Part shown: positions 1 to 8,665 of the stretch, one piece after another
How positions within the stretch are numbered: the first letter of the stretch is position 1
Layout of the letters: each line of letters opens with the position of its first letter
Assembly (NCBI RefSeq): GCF_018613805.1
Contig: NZ_JAGGPL010000002.1
Location: forward strand, 101,336 to 165,335
From: Arthrobacter sp. ISL-48
Lineage (GTDB): Bacteria > Actinomycetota > Actinomycetes > Actinomycetales > Micrococcaceae
Direction of reading: 5' to 3'
DNA: 64,000 nt
Notes under the pieces: model-generated
The model's input: only the letters and a program-made list of their open reading frames with translations
Databases searched by the model: none
What the model was told of the DNA's origin: nothing
Position numbers and translations under genes: made by a program

Positions 1-354
1 AAGGTGGTCAACGAAATCTTCTCCCCAGTGCCGGTAGGCCTTGAGGATCACTTCCGTATCACTCGTGGAATCGAAGAAATAGTGTTGTTGGAGTTCCCTG
101 CGTAGCTCGTGGTGGTTGTAGATGCAGCCATTGAAAACCAGGGCCAGCCCCGCACCCTCATCGATCATGGGCTGGGCGCCCGCTTCGGAAAGCTCAATGA
201 TGCTAAGGCGCCGATGCCCCAGTGCTGCCCAGCCGTTGCTCCATACTCCCTCGCCGTCAGGTCCCCTTTCCGCCATGGAATCTGTCATCCGTTCCACTGC
301 ACGCAGATCTGCCCTCTCCCCCCGGAAGGCCATCTCGCCCGCTATGCCGCACAT
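1..354 (-). CDS. Asparagine-synthetase-family amidotransferase, N-terminal part (runs off the left edge)
   Basis: Reading the minus strand from an ATG at 354 gives an open frame of 118 codons to the window edge. The protein starts Met-Cys-Gly-Ile-Ala-Gly. Cys2 is the N-terminal nucleophile of class II glutamine amidotransferases. It continues with RGPDGEGVW, GHRRLSIIELS, VFNGCIYNHHELR and SDTEVILKAY, all typical of the glutaminase domain of AsnB-type enzymes. That domain frees ammonia from glutamine for the ATP-dependent synthetase domain, which would lie outside the window. The VFNGCIYN wording (rather than VFNGEIYN) and the spacing recall N-acetylglutaminylglutamine amidotransferase, an osmolyte enzyme; this closer assignment is from memory of the family and is tentative. 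A perfect 16-base palindrome sits 20-35 bases upstream of the start. Only the N-terminus is visible. Confidence 0.85.
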   Translation of the reverse strand, partial: MCGIAGEMAFRGERADLRAVERMTDSMAERGPDGEGVWSNGWAALGHRRLSIIELSEAGAQPMIDEGAGLALVFNGCIYNHHELRRELQQHYFFDSTSDTEVILKAYRHWGEDFVDHL

Positions 355-373
355 AATGGCCCCTCGAAATATT

Positions 374-389
374 AATAAGCATGCTTATT
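374..389. promoter_or_regulatory. 16-bp perfect palindrome, probable operator of the amidotransferase gene
   Basis: AATAAGCATGCTTATT is an exact inverted repeat with no spacer, lying in an AT-rich patch between the divergent amidotransferase (minus) and nitrilase (plus) genes. Such a site near a promoter is usually bound by a dimeric repressor. No matching regulator is recognisable nearby. Confidence 0.5.
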
Positions 390-562
390 TGTTAACCTTG
401 AATCAGGCCTAAAGCCGCGTCAAGTGCGAAGCCGGAACGGCACTTCAATTTCTCTGGACCCGGTGGGACGCTTGAGGCGGACATCAGGAACGAGACCAGC
501 CGACGGCGGCGAGCCGGCAGCGAACGGGCAGATTCCCGGCGCACACCGAGAAGGGCAGCACC

Positions 563-1369
563 ATGCGCATCGCAGCAGGTCAATTCAGTGCCGGAACAGA
601 TCAGGCACACAATCTCCGGGCCATCCACCGTTTGATGGAGGCAGCCGTTGACGGGGCGGCGGAGCTGCTGGTGCTTCCCGAGTCAAGCCTCTACGCCAGT
701 ACTGAGCCCCCCGCAGTCCTGAAGTCTGTCGCCGAAAGCCTCGCCGGCCCCTTTATCTCCGGGATAGCAGGCCGAGCGAAGGAGCTTGGCCTGCCAGTAG
801 TGGTGGGAACAACAGAGGCAGGCACGGACGGGCTGCCCTGGAACACGCTGGTCTCGATTGACTCAAGCGGTGTGGTTTCCGGTACCTACCGCAAGGTCCA
901 CCTCTATGACGCCTTCGGTTACCGTGAAAGCGACGGCATCAGCCCCGGGCCGATCATGGCGCCTTCTCTGCTCCAGTTCGGCGAATTGACCCTGGGAATG
1001 CTCACCTGCTACGACCTCCGGTTCCCGGAAAGCACCCGCTACCTCGTCGACGCTGGGGCCAACGTCCTCCTGCTTCCCGCCATGTGGATCACGGGGCCGG
1101 GGAAGGAAGACCACTGGAACACCCTCGTGCGGGCGCGGGCCATCGAGAACACCTCATATGTCGTCACGGCGAATCAGACCGGACCACTCGCAACCGGCTA
1201 CTCCATCATCGTGGATCCGTTCGGAGTGGTGCTGGCCAACGCCGGCGAAACCCCGGGCGTGGTGTTCGCCAACGTGGAGATAGAGCGCCTGAATGCTGTC
1301 CGCGTGAAGGTGCCGTCCCTTGCAAACCGGCGCTTCAGGGTTGTCCCCGGCGCGACTTCCGGAGCCTGA
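563..1369 (+). CDS. Nitrilase-superfamily carbon-nitrogen hydrolase (amidase)
   Basis: A 268-residue cytoplasmic enzyme of the nitrilase superfamily, which hydrolyses linear amides with a Glu-Lys-Cys triad. The three residues are visible: Glu40 in LVLPESS, Lys111 in GTYRKVHLYD and Cys149 in LTCYDLRFPE. The length is normal for the omega-amidase / deaminated-glutathione-amidase / formamidase-like branch. The ATG follows GAGAAGGGCAGCACC. It is followed by a gamma-glutamyl-GABA-hydrolase-like gene and faces away from the amidotransferase gene, so the three genes together look concerned with amide or glutamine-derived nitrogen. The exact substrate cannot be read from sequence. Confidence 0.85.
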   Translation: MRIAAGQFSAGTDQAHNLRAIHRLMEAAVDGAAELLVLPESSLYASTEPPAVLKSVAESLAGPFISGIAGRAKELGLPVVVGTTEAGTDGLPWNTLVSIDSSGVVSGTYRKVHLYDAFGYRESDGISPGPIMAPSLLQFGELTLGMLTCYDLRFPESTRYLVDAGANVLLLPAMWITGPGKEDHWNTLVRARAIENTSYVVTANQTGPLATGYSIIVDPFGVVLANAGETPGVVFANVEIERLNAVRVKVPSLANRRFRVVPGATSGA

Positions 1370-1491
1370 TCTGCGCGTTACCTGCAGGCCGAGCGGAGGC
1401 AATGATACGCAAAAGTGACGATGACGAAACACGGTGTACACATCCTCTTCGTAGCCTTGATCTAAGACGCCCCATGGAAGGACCAACCCGC

Positions 1492-2298
1492 ATGAACGTG
1501 AACGCCGACGCGGCGATCAAGCCGATCATTGGGCTGACCACGTATCTGGAAAAGGCAGTCACTGATGGTTGCGGGACAGTCCGCGCCGCGTTCCTCCCCG
1601 AAACATACCTGACACCCATTCTCGAGGCGGGCGGCGTACCAGTCCTCCTTCCACCGCAGCCGACCCTCGGGAACATGATCCAGCACCTCGTCAGCAGGCT
1701 GGACGGTCTGTTGATCCCTGGGGGATGGGATGTTGATCCAGGGCTTTACGGCCAGGAGCCGCATCCGGAAACAGACCAGCCCAGGCCGGAACGCGATCAA
1801 TGGGAGCAGGCCCTCATCCTGGAGGCCCTCCGCCAGGACGTTCCGCTTCTCTGCATTTGCCGGGGTGAGCAGTTGCTCAATGTCACGCTGGGCGGAACAC
1901 TGCACCAGCATCTTCCCGATGTCGTGGGTAATGCCAATTATCAGCTGGGCGGGCACCAGTTCAACGCCATCCAGGTGGAAATCAGGCCGGACTCCCGGCT
2001 CGGCGGACTTCTCGGCACGGCTTCCCTCGATGGTGTTCCAGTGTCACACCACCAGGCCGTGGACCGCCTCGGTGAGGGGCTGATTGCAGCTGCCTGGAGC
2101 GAAGACCAGGTTGTTGAAGCCATCGAATACCCTGACAATCGCTTTTGCCTGGGCGTGCAGTGGCATCCAGAGCAACTGGCGGAGGAAAAGACGCTGTTCG
2201 CAGGATTCGTCGAAGCCGCAAGCGCGAAGATGCTCTCAAGGCTCGTACCCGCCACTGTTGTGACCCCGGCTTTAGAGGGGGAGCTCAGCGCCAGCTGA
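1492..2298 (+). CDS. Class I glutamine amidotransferase-like hydrolase, gamma-glutamyl-GABA hydrolase (PuuD) family
   Basis: A 268-residue protein beginning MNVNADAAIKPIIGLTTYLE. The frame is open far upstream, but the ATG at 1492 has GGAAGGACC about 8 bases before it and gives the family's normal length. The nucleophile is Cys123 in LLCICRGEQLL, and the His225/Glu227 pair lies in VQWHPE. GGWDVDPGLYGQEP and VSHHQAVDRLG are characteristic of the PuuD branch, which removes glutamate from gamma-glutamyl compounds such as gamma-glutamyl-GABA. It lies downstream of the nitrilase-family gene with a 122-base gap, so it could be co-transcribed or have its own promoter. Other gamma-glutamyl amides are possible substrates. 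Confidence 0.8.
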   Translation: MNVNADAAIKPIIGLTTYLEKAVTDGCGTVRAAFLPETYLTPILEAGGVPVLLPPQPTLGNMIQHLVSRLDGLLIPGGWDVDPGLYGQEPHPETDQPRPERDQWEQALILEALRQDVPLLCICRGEQLLNVTLGGTLHQHLPDVVGNANYQLGGHQFNAIQVEIRPDSRLGGLLGTASLDGVPVSHHQAVDRLGEGLIAAAWSEDQVVEAIEYPDNRFCLGVQWHPEQLAEEKTLFAGFVEAASAKMLSRLVPATVVTPALEGELSAS

Positions 2299-2427
2299 AA
2301 CCTCGAACAAAGGGAAGCTCTGTCTCCAATCACAGACAGATGATTGCCAATTTGGCCTATCCTCGGGCTGGCGGGGTGCATCCTTAAGTACCGGATGCCG
2401 GACACCTCCCCCGAAGCGAAGAGGAAA

Positions 2428-3288
2428 ATGCCAAGCTCAACCACCATCAATACCCCGGGCTTCCCGGCTGCCTCCGGTGCGGCGCGCGCTGCATCGACTC
2501 TGACGGCGAAACTGGCCTCCAAGGTTCCGGCTGCCGAAAACACCCTGCGTATCCTCAAACTGCTGGCCTCGAAGCGGGGGCCGATGGCGGCGTCGAGCAT
2601 TGCCACGTCACTGGGCCTCCCTCGCTCAAGCGTCTACCACCTCCTAGGCGTGATGGAGGCGAACGGTTTTGTGCTCCATCTGCATGAGGAGCAGCGGTAT
2701 GGGCTGGGTATCAGCGCCTTCGAACTGAGTTCGGCGTATTCGCGCCAGGAGCCGTTGTCCCGCCTGGGCCGGCCGCTGCTGGCATCCCTGGTGGATGTGA
2801 TCGGCGAAAGCGCGCACCTGGCGGTGCTCCACGGCCGCGACGTCCTCTACATCGTGGAGGAGCGGGCCAAGAACAGGCCGTCCCTGGTGACCGACGTCGG
2901 GGTCCGGCTGCCCAGCCATCTCACCGCCAGCGGCCGGGCAATCCTTGCCGCGCTGCCCAAGTCGCAGGTCCGGGCGCTCTACCCGAACGCCGCCGCGTTC
3001 ACAGCCCGGCACGAGGTGGAGGGCGCCATCATGAAATACTCGGCCCTATCCTCCCACCTGGATCACGTCCGGCAGCGTGGTTACGCCACCGAACACGGCG
3101 AAGTGACGCCAGGCTTCGGCTCAATCGCTGCCGCCGTCACAGACCACGTGGGCTGGCCGACGGCGGCAGTCGCCGTGACGTTCCTGGAGGAGAAACTGCC
3201 GGCGGACCAGTGGCCTGCGCTCGCGGCCAGGGTGCAGAAAGTAGCGGACGAGCTCTCGGTCCGCATCCACGGCCGCCCCACCAAGTAG
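2428..3288 (+). CDS. IclR-family transcriptional regulator, candidate HutR
   Basis: An IclR regulator: a winged helix-turn-helix (AENTLRILKLLASKRGPMAASSIATSLGLPRSSVYHLL, given here only as its position, about residues 33-70) followed by the ligand-binding domain with ALLHGRDVLYIVEE-like and LPSHLTASGRAILAALP segments. Three in-frame starts exist (2344, 2395, 2428). 2428 is preferred because GAAGAGGAA precedes it and it leaves an N-terminal arm of normal size. The gene lies immediately upstream of hutU-hutH in the same direction. In corynebacteria the histidine-utilisation regulator HutR is an IclR-type protein, so control of hutUH is a reasonable inference. A long RNA hairpin separates it from hutU. 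Confidence 0.8.
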   Translation: MPSSTTINTPGFPAASGAARAASTLTAKLASKVPAAENTLRILKLLASKRGPMAASSIATSLGLPRSSVYHLLGVMEANGFVLHLHEEQRYGLGISAFELSSAYSRQEPLSRLGRPLLASLVDVIGESAHLAVLHGRDVLYIVEERAKNRPSLVTDVGVRLPSHLTASGRAILAALPKSQVRALYPNAAAFTARHEVEGAIMKYSALSSHLDHVRQRGYATEHGEVTPGFGSIAAAVTDHVGWPTAAVAVTFLEEKLPADQWPALAARVQKVADELSVRIHGRPTK

Positions 3289-3309
3289 CCCGCCAGTCCA
3301 CCCCTACAA

Positions 3310-3365
3310 CCAGGTGGCGCTAACTGTTGTTCCGGACCCGCAAAACGACGGTTAGTGCTACCTGG
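3310..3365 (+). terminator. 20-bp stem-loop between the IclR gene and hutU (terminator or attenuator)
   Basis: The arms 3310-3329 and 3346-3365 pair along all 20 positions in a plus-strand transcript if four G:U pairs are allowed; in the minus-strand transcript the same four positions would be A:C mismatches. This shows selection for a plus-strand RNA structure. There is no clear U-run after it (GGUUGGGGAAGG follows), so it may be a partial terminator, an attenuator or a processing site rather than a classical intrinsic terminator. Confidence 0.6.
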
Positions 3366-3494
3366 GTTGGGGAAGGGCAGGCGTCTGGAATCCCGGACAT
3401 CACCCTGCTGAAAGCCCTGTCCGGCCGGGTGCGAAGGGGCTTTAGTTGATACAGAACTTCCATCGGATTTCCCCTGAGACGAAAAGGAGCCACC

Positions 3495-5192
3495 ATGGCA
3501 CCCGCCGATTTCACCACCGGTGCCCGCCCGGTCAAAGCAGCCCGCGGCACCGAGCTCACCGCCAAGAGCTGGCAGACGGAAGCCCCGCTCCGCATGCTCA
3601 TGAACAACCTGGACCCGGAGGTCGCCGAACGCCCGGATGACCTGGTGGTCTACGGCGGCACGGGCCGGGCCGTCCGGTCCTGGGCCGCGTTCGACGCGAT
3701 CACCCGCACCCTGGAGACCATGGAGGCGGACGAGACGCTGCTGGTCCAGTCCGGCAAGCCGGTGGGCGTGTTCCGCACCAACCAGTGGGCGCCGCGGGTG
3801 CTGCTGGCCAACTCCAACCTGGTGGGTGACTGGGCCAACTGGCCCGAGTTCCGCCGGCTCGAGGCTGAAGGCCTGATGATGTACGGCCAAATGACCGCCG
3901 GGTCATGGATTTACATCGGCACCCAGGGGATCCTGCAGGGCACCTTTGAGACCTTCGCGGCCATCGCCCGCAAACTCACCGGGGACGAGGACGGCACGCT
4001 CGCCGGCACCCTGACCCTGACCGGCGGCTGCGGCGGGATGGGCGGCGCGCAGCCCCTTGCCGTCACCCTGAATGACGGCGCCTGCCTGATTGTCGACGTC
4101 GATGAGACGCGCCTGCGCCGTCGCGCCGGCAAACGCTACCTGGACGAGGTGGAAACGGACCTCGACGCCGCCATCGCCAAGGTGCAGAAGGCCAAGGAAG
4201 AGCGCCGCGGCTGGTCCGTCGGCTATGTGGGCAACGCCGCGGAGGTTTTCCCGGAGATCCTGCGCCGCCATAACGCCGGCGAGCTGACCGTGGACATCGT
4301 CACGGACCAGACCTCCGCCCACGATCCGCTGAGCTATCTCCCCGAGGGCATCAGCGTGGCGGAATGGCACCGCGAGGCCGCAGCAGATCCGGAAGGGTTT
4401 ACCAAGAAGGCGCAGGCCTCCATGGCGAAGCACGTCCAGGCCATGGTGGAGTTCCAGGACGCCGGCGCCGAGGTCTTCGACTACGGCAACTCCATCCGTG
4501 ACGAGGCCCGCAAGGGCGGCTACACCAGGGCCTTCGAGTTCCCGGGCTTCGTTCCCGCCTACATCCGCCCGCTGTTCTGCGAAGGCCTGGGCCCGTTCCG
4601 CTGGGTTGCGCTCTCCGGCGACCCTGAAGACATCGCAGTCACCGACGCGGCGATCAAGGAGCTTTTCCCGGAGAACAGGCACCTGCACCGCTGGATCGAC
4701 GCCGCCGCCGAGCGCGTGGAGTTCGAAGGCCTGCCGGCACGGATCTGCTGGCTCGGGTACGGTGAACGCGCCAAGGCAGGTCTGCTCTTCAACCAGCTCG
4801 TCAAGGACGGCAAGGTCAAGGCCCCTATCGTCATCGGCCGCGACCACCTTGACTCCGGCTCTGTCGCCTCCCCGTACCGCGAGACCGAAGCCATGGCCGA
4901 CGGCTCTGACGCGATCGCGGACTGGCCGCTGCTGAACGCCCTGCTCAACACCGCGTCCGGCGCCACCTGGGTCTCCCTCCACCACGGCGGCGGTGTCGGC
5001 ATCGGCCGCTCCATCCACGCCGGCCAGGTCGCCGTCGCGGACGGCACCGACCTCGCCGCCGAAAAACTCGAACGCCTCCTCACCAACGACCCCGGCATGG
5101 GCGTCATCCGCCATGCCGACGCCGGCTACCCCCGCGCCCTCGACGTCGCGCAGGAACGCGGCGTCCGCATCCCCATGAACGAAGGCCAGTAG
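3495..5192 (+). CDS. hutU: Urocanate hydratase
   Basis: A 565-residue protein that converts urocanate to 4-imidazolone-5-propionate, the second step of histidine degradation, using tightly bound NAD+. Hallmarks include the glycine-rich [11 protein letters not shown] near residue 177, [34 protein letters not shown] (the conserved active-site Cys region), [17 protein letters not shown] and the C-terminal [15 protein letters not shown]. Length matches the family (about 555). AAAAGGAG precedes the ATG. hutH follows after two bases, so the two are one transcriptional unit, and urocanate made by HutH is passed to HutU. Confidence 0.97.
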   Translation: MAPADFTTGARPVKAARGTELTAKSWQTEAPLRMLMNNLDPEVAERPDDLVVYGGTGRAVRSWAAFDAITRTLETMEADETLLVQSGKPVGVFRTNQWAPRVLLANSNLVGDWANWPEFRRLEAEGLMMYGQMTAGSWIYIGTQGILQGTFETFAAIARKLTGDEDGTLAGTLTLTGGCGGMGGAQPLAVTLNDGACLIVDVDETRLRRRAGKRYLDEVETDLDAAIAKVQKAKEERRGWSVGYVGNAAEVFPEILRRHNAGELTVDIVTDQTSAHDPLSYLPEGISVAEWHREAAADPEGFTKKAQASMAKHVQAMVEFQDAGAEVFDYGNSIRDEARKGGYTRAFEFPGFVPAYIRPLFCEGLGPFRWVALSGDPEDIAVTDAAIKELFPENRHLHRWIDAAAERVEFEGLPARICWLGYGERAKAGLLFNQLVKDGKVKAPIVIGRDHLDSGSVASPYRETEAMADGSDAIADWPLLNALLNTASGATWVSLHHGGGVGIGRSIHAGQVAVADGTDLAAEKLERLLTNDPGMGVIRHADAGYPRALDVAQERGVRIPMNEGQ

Positions 5193-5194
5193 CA

Positions 5195-6787
5195 ATGACT
5201 CTCACCACCCACGAACCGCTCACCGTCACCCTTGGCTCCAGCGGCATAACGCCCGAGGACGTCGTCGCCGTCGCCCGCCACAACGCCAAGGTGACCATCT
5301 CCCAGGAAGCCCTGGACACAGTGGCCAAGGTCCGCGCGCACATCGACGACCTTGCCCACAGCGAGGTTCCCGCCTACGGCATCTCCACGGGTTTTGGTGC
5401 GCTGGCCAACCGCCATATCCCAAACGAGCTGCGCACCCAGCTGCAAAAGTCGCTGATCCGCAGCCACGCGGCCGGCATGGGACCGGCGGTGGAGCGTGAA
5501 GTGGTCCGCGGCATCATGTTCCTGCGCGCCAAGACCCTCGCCTCCGGGCGCACGGGGGTCCGCCCGGTGGTGCTGCAGACCATGGTGGACGTGCTCAACG
5601 CCGGCATCACCCCGGTGGTCCGGGAATTCGGCTCGCTGGGCTGCTCCGGCGACCTTGCACCGCTGTCCCACTGTGCCTTGGTGCTGATGGGCGAGGGCCA
5701 GGCGGAAGGTCCCGACGGCGTGCAGTACGGCGGACGCGGTGAATCACCCGTAGCGGAGCTACTTACCGCCCATGGCATCGAGCCGGTCACCCTCGCCGAG
5801 AAGGAGGGCCTGGCGCTGGTGAACGGCACCGAGGGCATGCTGGGCATGCTGTTGATGGCCATCGCGGACATCCGGCAACTGCTGACGACGGCGGACATCA
5901 CCGCCGCGCTGAGCGTTGAGGCGCTGCTCGGCACAGACCAGGTCTTTCTGCCCGAGCTGCACGCCGCCCTCCGGCCGCACCCGGGCCAGGCCGCCTCCGC
6001 GGACAACATGCTCCGGGTCCTGTCCAACTCCCCGATCGTGGCCTCGCACCGGATCAACGACACCAAGGTCCAGGACGCCTACTCGCTGCGCTGCGCCCCC
6101 CAGGTGGCCGGTGCTGTCCGCGACACCGTGGACCACGCCTGCCTGGTGGCTTCCCGTGAACTGGCCGCCGCGATCGACAACCCCGTGGTCCTGCCGGACG
6201 GCCGGGTGAGCTCCAACGGCAACTTCCACGGTGCACCCGTGGCCTATGTGCTGGACTTCCTGGCTATCGCCGTGGCCGACCTGAGTTCCATCGCGGAGCG
6301 CAGGACGGACAGGATGCTGGACCCGGCGCGTTCCCATGGCCTGCCCGCCTTCCTCGCTGCGGATCCCGGCGTGGATTCGGGGCTGATGATCGCGCAGTAC
6401 ACCCAGGCAGGCCTGGTCTCCGACAACAAACGGCTGGCAGTTCCGGCGTCGGTGGACTCCATTCCGAGTTCGGCCATGCAGGAGGACCACGTGTCCATGG
6501 GCTGGCACGCTGCACGCAAGCTGCGCAAAGCGGTGGAGAACCTGCGCCGCGTGCTGGCCATCGAACTCGTGACCTCAGCGCGCGCCATCGATATTCGCAC
6601 GCAACTGTCCGGCGGAAAGCTCACGCCTGGACCCGCAGGTGCCGCCGTCATCGGTGCGCTGCGCGCCGTCGTCGAAGGCCCGGGGACTGACCGGTTCCTT
6701 TCGCCGGAACTGGAAACGGCTGACCGGCTGGTGGCCTCTGGCGAAGTGCGGGCAGCAGCCGAATCCGCCGTCGGAATCCTGGCATGA
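5195..6787 (+). CDS. hutH: Histidine ammonia-lyase
   Basis: A 530-residue enzyme deaminating L-histidine to trans-urocanate. The segment EFGSLGCSGDLAPLSH carries the triad that cyclises to the MIO electrophile; here it is Cys150-Ser151-Gly152 rather than the textbook Ala-Ser-Gly. Other family blocks are VPAYGISTGFGAL, LVNGTEGMLGM, QDAYSLRCAPQVAG and SIPSSAMQEDHVSMG. Only two bases separate it from hutU, so the pair is translated from one mRNA. Neither imidazolonepropionase (hutI) nor a second-step gene follows; hutG is 10.8 kb away on the other strand. Confidence 0.96.
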   Translation: MTLTTHEPLTVTLGSSGITPEDVVAVARHNAKVTISQEALDTVAKVRAHIDDLAHSEVPAYGISTGFGALANRHIPNELRTQLQKSLIRSHAAGMGPAVEREVVRGIMFLRAKTLASGRTGVRPVVLQTMVDVLNAGITPVVREFGSLGCSGDLAPLSHCALVLMGEGQAEGPDGVQYGGRGESPVAELLTAHGIEPVTLAEKEGLALVNGTEGMLGMLLMAIADIRQLLTTADITAALSVEALLGTDQVFLPELHAALRPHPGQAASADNMLRVLSNSPIVASHRINDTKVQDAYSLRCAPQVAGAVRDTVDHACLVASRELAAAIDNPVVLPDGRVSSNGNFHGAPVAYVLDFLAIAVADLSSIAERRTDRMLDPARSHGLPAFLAADPGVDSGLMIAQYTQAGLVSDNKRLAVPASVDSIPSSAMQEDHVSMGWHAARKLRKAVENLRRVLAIELVTSARAIDIRTQLSGGKLTPGPAGAAVIGALRAVVEGPGTDRFLSPELETADRLVASGEVRAAAESAVGILA

Positions 6788-6948
6788 GGGGAAACATTAT
6801 TCAGCCGGATCAGTGTAGGCGGCCCGCCTCGAAATATGTGGCGACACAGACAATTTGGGCGCGGGAAGTGTAGTAGAACTGAAGGTGTAGTAAGAGTCAC
6901 ATCAAAGAGGCTGTGGCGCAGAACGTATACAAAGGGGTAGAAGTTCAC

Positions 6949-7185
6949 ATGAAAGCACGCGGGGGAGTCCTGTCGAGGCGCAATTCCCATTCGGCCGCCA
7001 TCTCGGATTGGGGAACGCTCACGGTCGGGGACCAGGTGGAAATCATCAAGCACGCGCATGTCATTGCGGCAGGTGTTGTGGAAGAAGTGTCGAAGAGCGG
7101 GAACGTCCTGTGGCTCGTGCCGGCCGATCCGGCAGAAAAGCAGCTCTTCCTTAAATCAGACGGCGTGCAGGTGCGACGGAGTTAA
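6949..7185 (+). CDS. Small conserved-looking protein, unknown function
   Basis: A 78-residue acidic/basic mixed protein starting MKARGGVLSRRNSHSAAISD. The ATG at 6949 with AAAGGGG upstream is preferred over a GTG at 6913. The middle (LTVGDQVEIIKHAHVIAAGVVEEVSKSGNVLWL) reads like a small SH3-like beta barrel: a short GD-V-turn then alternating hydrophobic strands. No catalytic motif, signal peptide or membrane span. It has its own promoter-sized upstream gap and ends at a very strong terminator, both signs of a real expressed gene. No function can be given. Confidence 0.6.
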   Translation: MKARGGVLSRRNSHSAAISDWGTLTVGDQVEIIKHAHVIAAGVVEEVSKSGNVLWLVPADPAEKQLFLKSDGVQVRRS

Positions 7186-7207
7186 TCCCTGGGATAACGC
7201 GCGAAGT

Positions 7208-7271
7208 AAAAAAGTCCCCGCCGTCCGGCGCTTCCCTCATGGAGGGAGGTGCCGGGCGGCGGGGACTTTTG
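7208..7271. terminator. Very long bidirectional-looking intrinsic terminator
   Basis: Arms 7210-7238 and 7242-7270 form a 29-bp stem with a 3-base loop; three positions are G:U in the plus-strand RNA and A:C in the minus-strand RNA, so it is tuned to the plus-strand gene. It starts with six A and ends with four T, giving U-runs in both directions. It separates the convergent small genes at 6949-7185 (+) and 7310-7570 (-). Confidence 0.9.
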
Positions 7272-7309
7272 CGTGCACCGGTGTTTTCGGCGGGCGCTAA
7301 TGCTGGGAA

Positions 7310-7570
7310 CTACGCGGCGATGTTCTCGTACGTCTCTCCGAAGGGCACTGATTCGTCCAGGGCTACGGTGTAGCGTCCCGGGTGCAGACGGGTCACAAGG
7401 ATGCCGCAGGCGGCGTCCTTGGCAGCTGTCTGGATCAGCGTGGCCACAGCGTTTTCCAGTCCTTCATGCATCTCGTCCGCGGTGGAAAAGTGCAGGTCGA
7501 TGGACGGCAGTTCTGTGGCCTCCAGGGTGGGCAAACCGACCGTGGGGCGTTCCAATATGGCTGTATTCAT
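7310..7570 (-). CDS. Small hypothetical protein
   Basis: An 86-residue soluble protein starting MNTAILERPTVGLPTLEATE. The C-terminal half (AACGILVTRLHPGRYTVALDESVPFGETYE) looks like paired beta strands. No signal peptide or known motif is visible. The start ATG is followed by AGAAAGTCCACCACATG-type upstream sequence. It converges on the neighbouring small gene at the strong terminator. Function unknown; it resembles the many small conserved proteins found in Arthrobacter genomes, which is a general impression only. Confidence 0.6.
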   Translation of the reverse strand: MNTAILERPTVGLPTLEATELPSIDLHFSTADEMHEGLENAVATLIQTAAKDAACGILVTRLHPGRYTVALDESVPFGETYENIAA

Positions 7571-7693
7571 GTGGTGGACTTTCTGTGGTTCGTGCCGGAG
7601 GGCTTCCCTAGTCTACCGTGCGTCTGGGCGTCATTTGACTTTTATTGGGGGCTTGGAGTGTGGTAACGGTGACCGGCCGGATGCCGTCCGCTC

Positions 7694-8665
7694 TTACTTC
7701 AGGCTTCCCATGGCCACGCCGGACCGCCAGTACCGTTGCATGGCGATCATCAGGATCACCATAGGGATGGTTGCCACCAGGGATCCGGTGATCACCAGGC
7801 CAGTGAGGTCCACAGTGGAATCGGTGCCGCGCTGCAGCCAGGAGTACAGGCCCAGCATGACGGGCCACTTGTCCGCTCCCCGCAGGTAGACCAGGGGCCC
7901 GAAGAAGCCGTTCCAGGAGCCCACGAAGTGCAGCAGGAAGATGGTGGCGCCCGCGGTGGTCATGAGCCGTGAGGAAATCTGGAAGAAGATCCGGTATTCG
8001 CCGGCGCCGTCGATCCGCGCAGCCTCCAGGAGTTCGCTGGGGACGGCACCTTCGGCGTAAATCTTTGCCAAATAGACAGCGAAGGGGCTGAAGAACGCGG
8101 GAATGATCATCGCCCAGATGGTGTCGTACATTCCTATCTGTACAAAGAGCAAGTACGACGGAATGGTCAGCAGGGCGCCTGGAATGAGGAACGAGCCGAT
8201 GATAAAGCCCATGGTGGTTCCCTTGCCCCGGAACGCGTACATCGCCAGTCCGTAGCCCGCGGCCATCGAAACCACTGTGTGGCCTATGGAACTGGCAAAG
8301 GCGTAGAGCAGCGAGTTCCACAGCCAGGTACCAAAGATCCCGTCCTGGTACGTGAAGAGCGAGGCCAGGTTGTCGAACAGCTTGAAGTCCGCGAACCACA
8401 TCGCGTCCGTAGTGTAGAGGTCCTCCTTGGACTTGGTGGCGGAAATCAAAAGCCACCACGCAGGTCCTACGGAGTAAAGCGCAAACAGGACCAGTCCAAC
8501 GAGGACAATCCAGCTGGACCTTCCCCGCTTGCCCGAAAGTTCGGACGGATCGTCATTGTCCATGGACCTGAGCTGCCTTTTGCGGAGGCGAAGAGCCTTG
8601 AGCTCAATCTTCCTGGTGTCTTTTTTCGTGTCCAGGGCCTTTGAAGGCGATGAAGTGAGTGTCAT
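7694..8665 (-). CDS. Carbohydrate ABC transporter permease (MalG type)
   Basis: A 323-residue inner-membrane protein with six predicted spans after a charged cytoplasmic N-terminus of about 45 residues. The EAA loop that docks on the ATPase is visible as EAARIDGAGEYRIFFQI near residue 225. It is the last gene of a three-gene operon with a MalF-type permease (4-base overlap) and a sugar-binding lipoprotein. No ATPase gene is present, so the importer must borrow a shared MsiK-type ATPase encoded elsewhere, which is common in actinobacteria. Confidence 0.92.
   Translation of the reverse strand: MTLTSSPSKALDTKKDTRKIELKALRLRKRQLRSMDNDDPSELSGKRGRSSWIVLVGLVLFALYSVGPAWWLLISATKSKEDLYTTDAMWFADFKLFDNLASLFTYQDGIFGTWLWNSLLYAFASSIGHTVVSMAAGYGLAMYAFRGKGTTMGFIIGSFLIPGALLTIPSYLLFVQIGMYDTIWAMIIPAFFSPFAVYLAKIYAEGAVPSELLEAARIDGAGEYRIFFQISSRLMTTAGATIFLLHFVGSWNGFFGPLVYLRGADKWPVMLGLYSWLQRGTDSTVDLTGLVITGSLVATIPMVILMIAMQRYWRSGVAMGSLK

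Noticed and set aside
1084..1491. N-terminal extension of the PuuD-like protein to 1084
   Set aside because: It overlaps the nitrilase gene in another frame and has Arg/Gly-rich shadow composition; the ATG at 1492 has a ribosome binding site.
3903..5195. Minus-strand frame of 430 codons opposite hutU
   Set aside because: Antisense to a certain gene and no protein-like motif.
6890..6906. Shared 14-mer AAGAGTCACATCAA at 6890 and 32199
   Set aside because: A 14-base match is expected by chance several times in a window of this size, and the two sites have different orientation to their genes.
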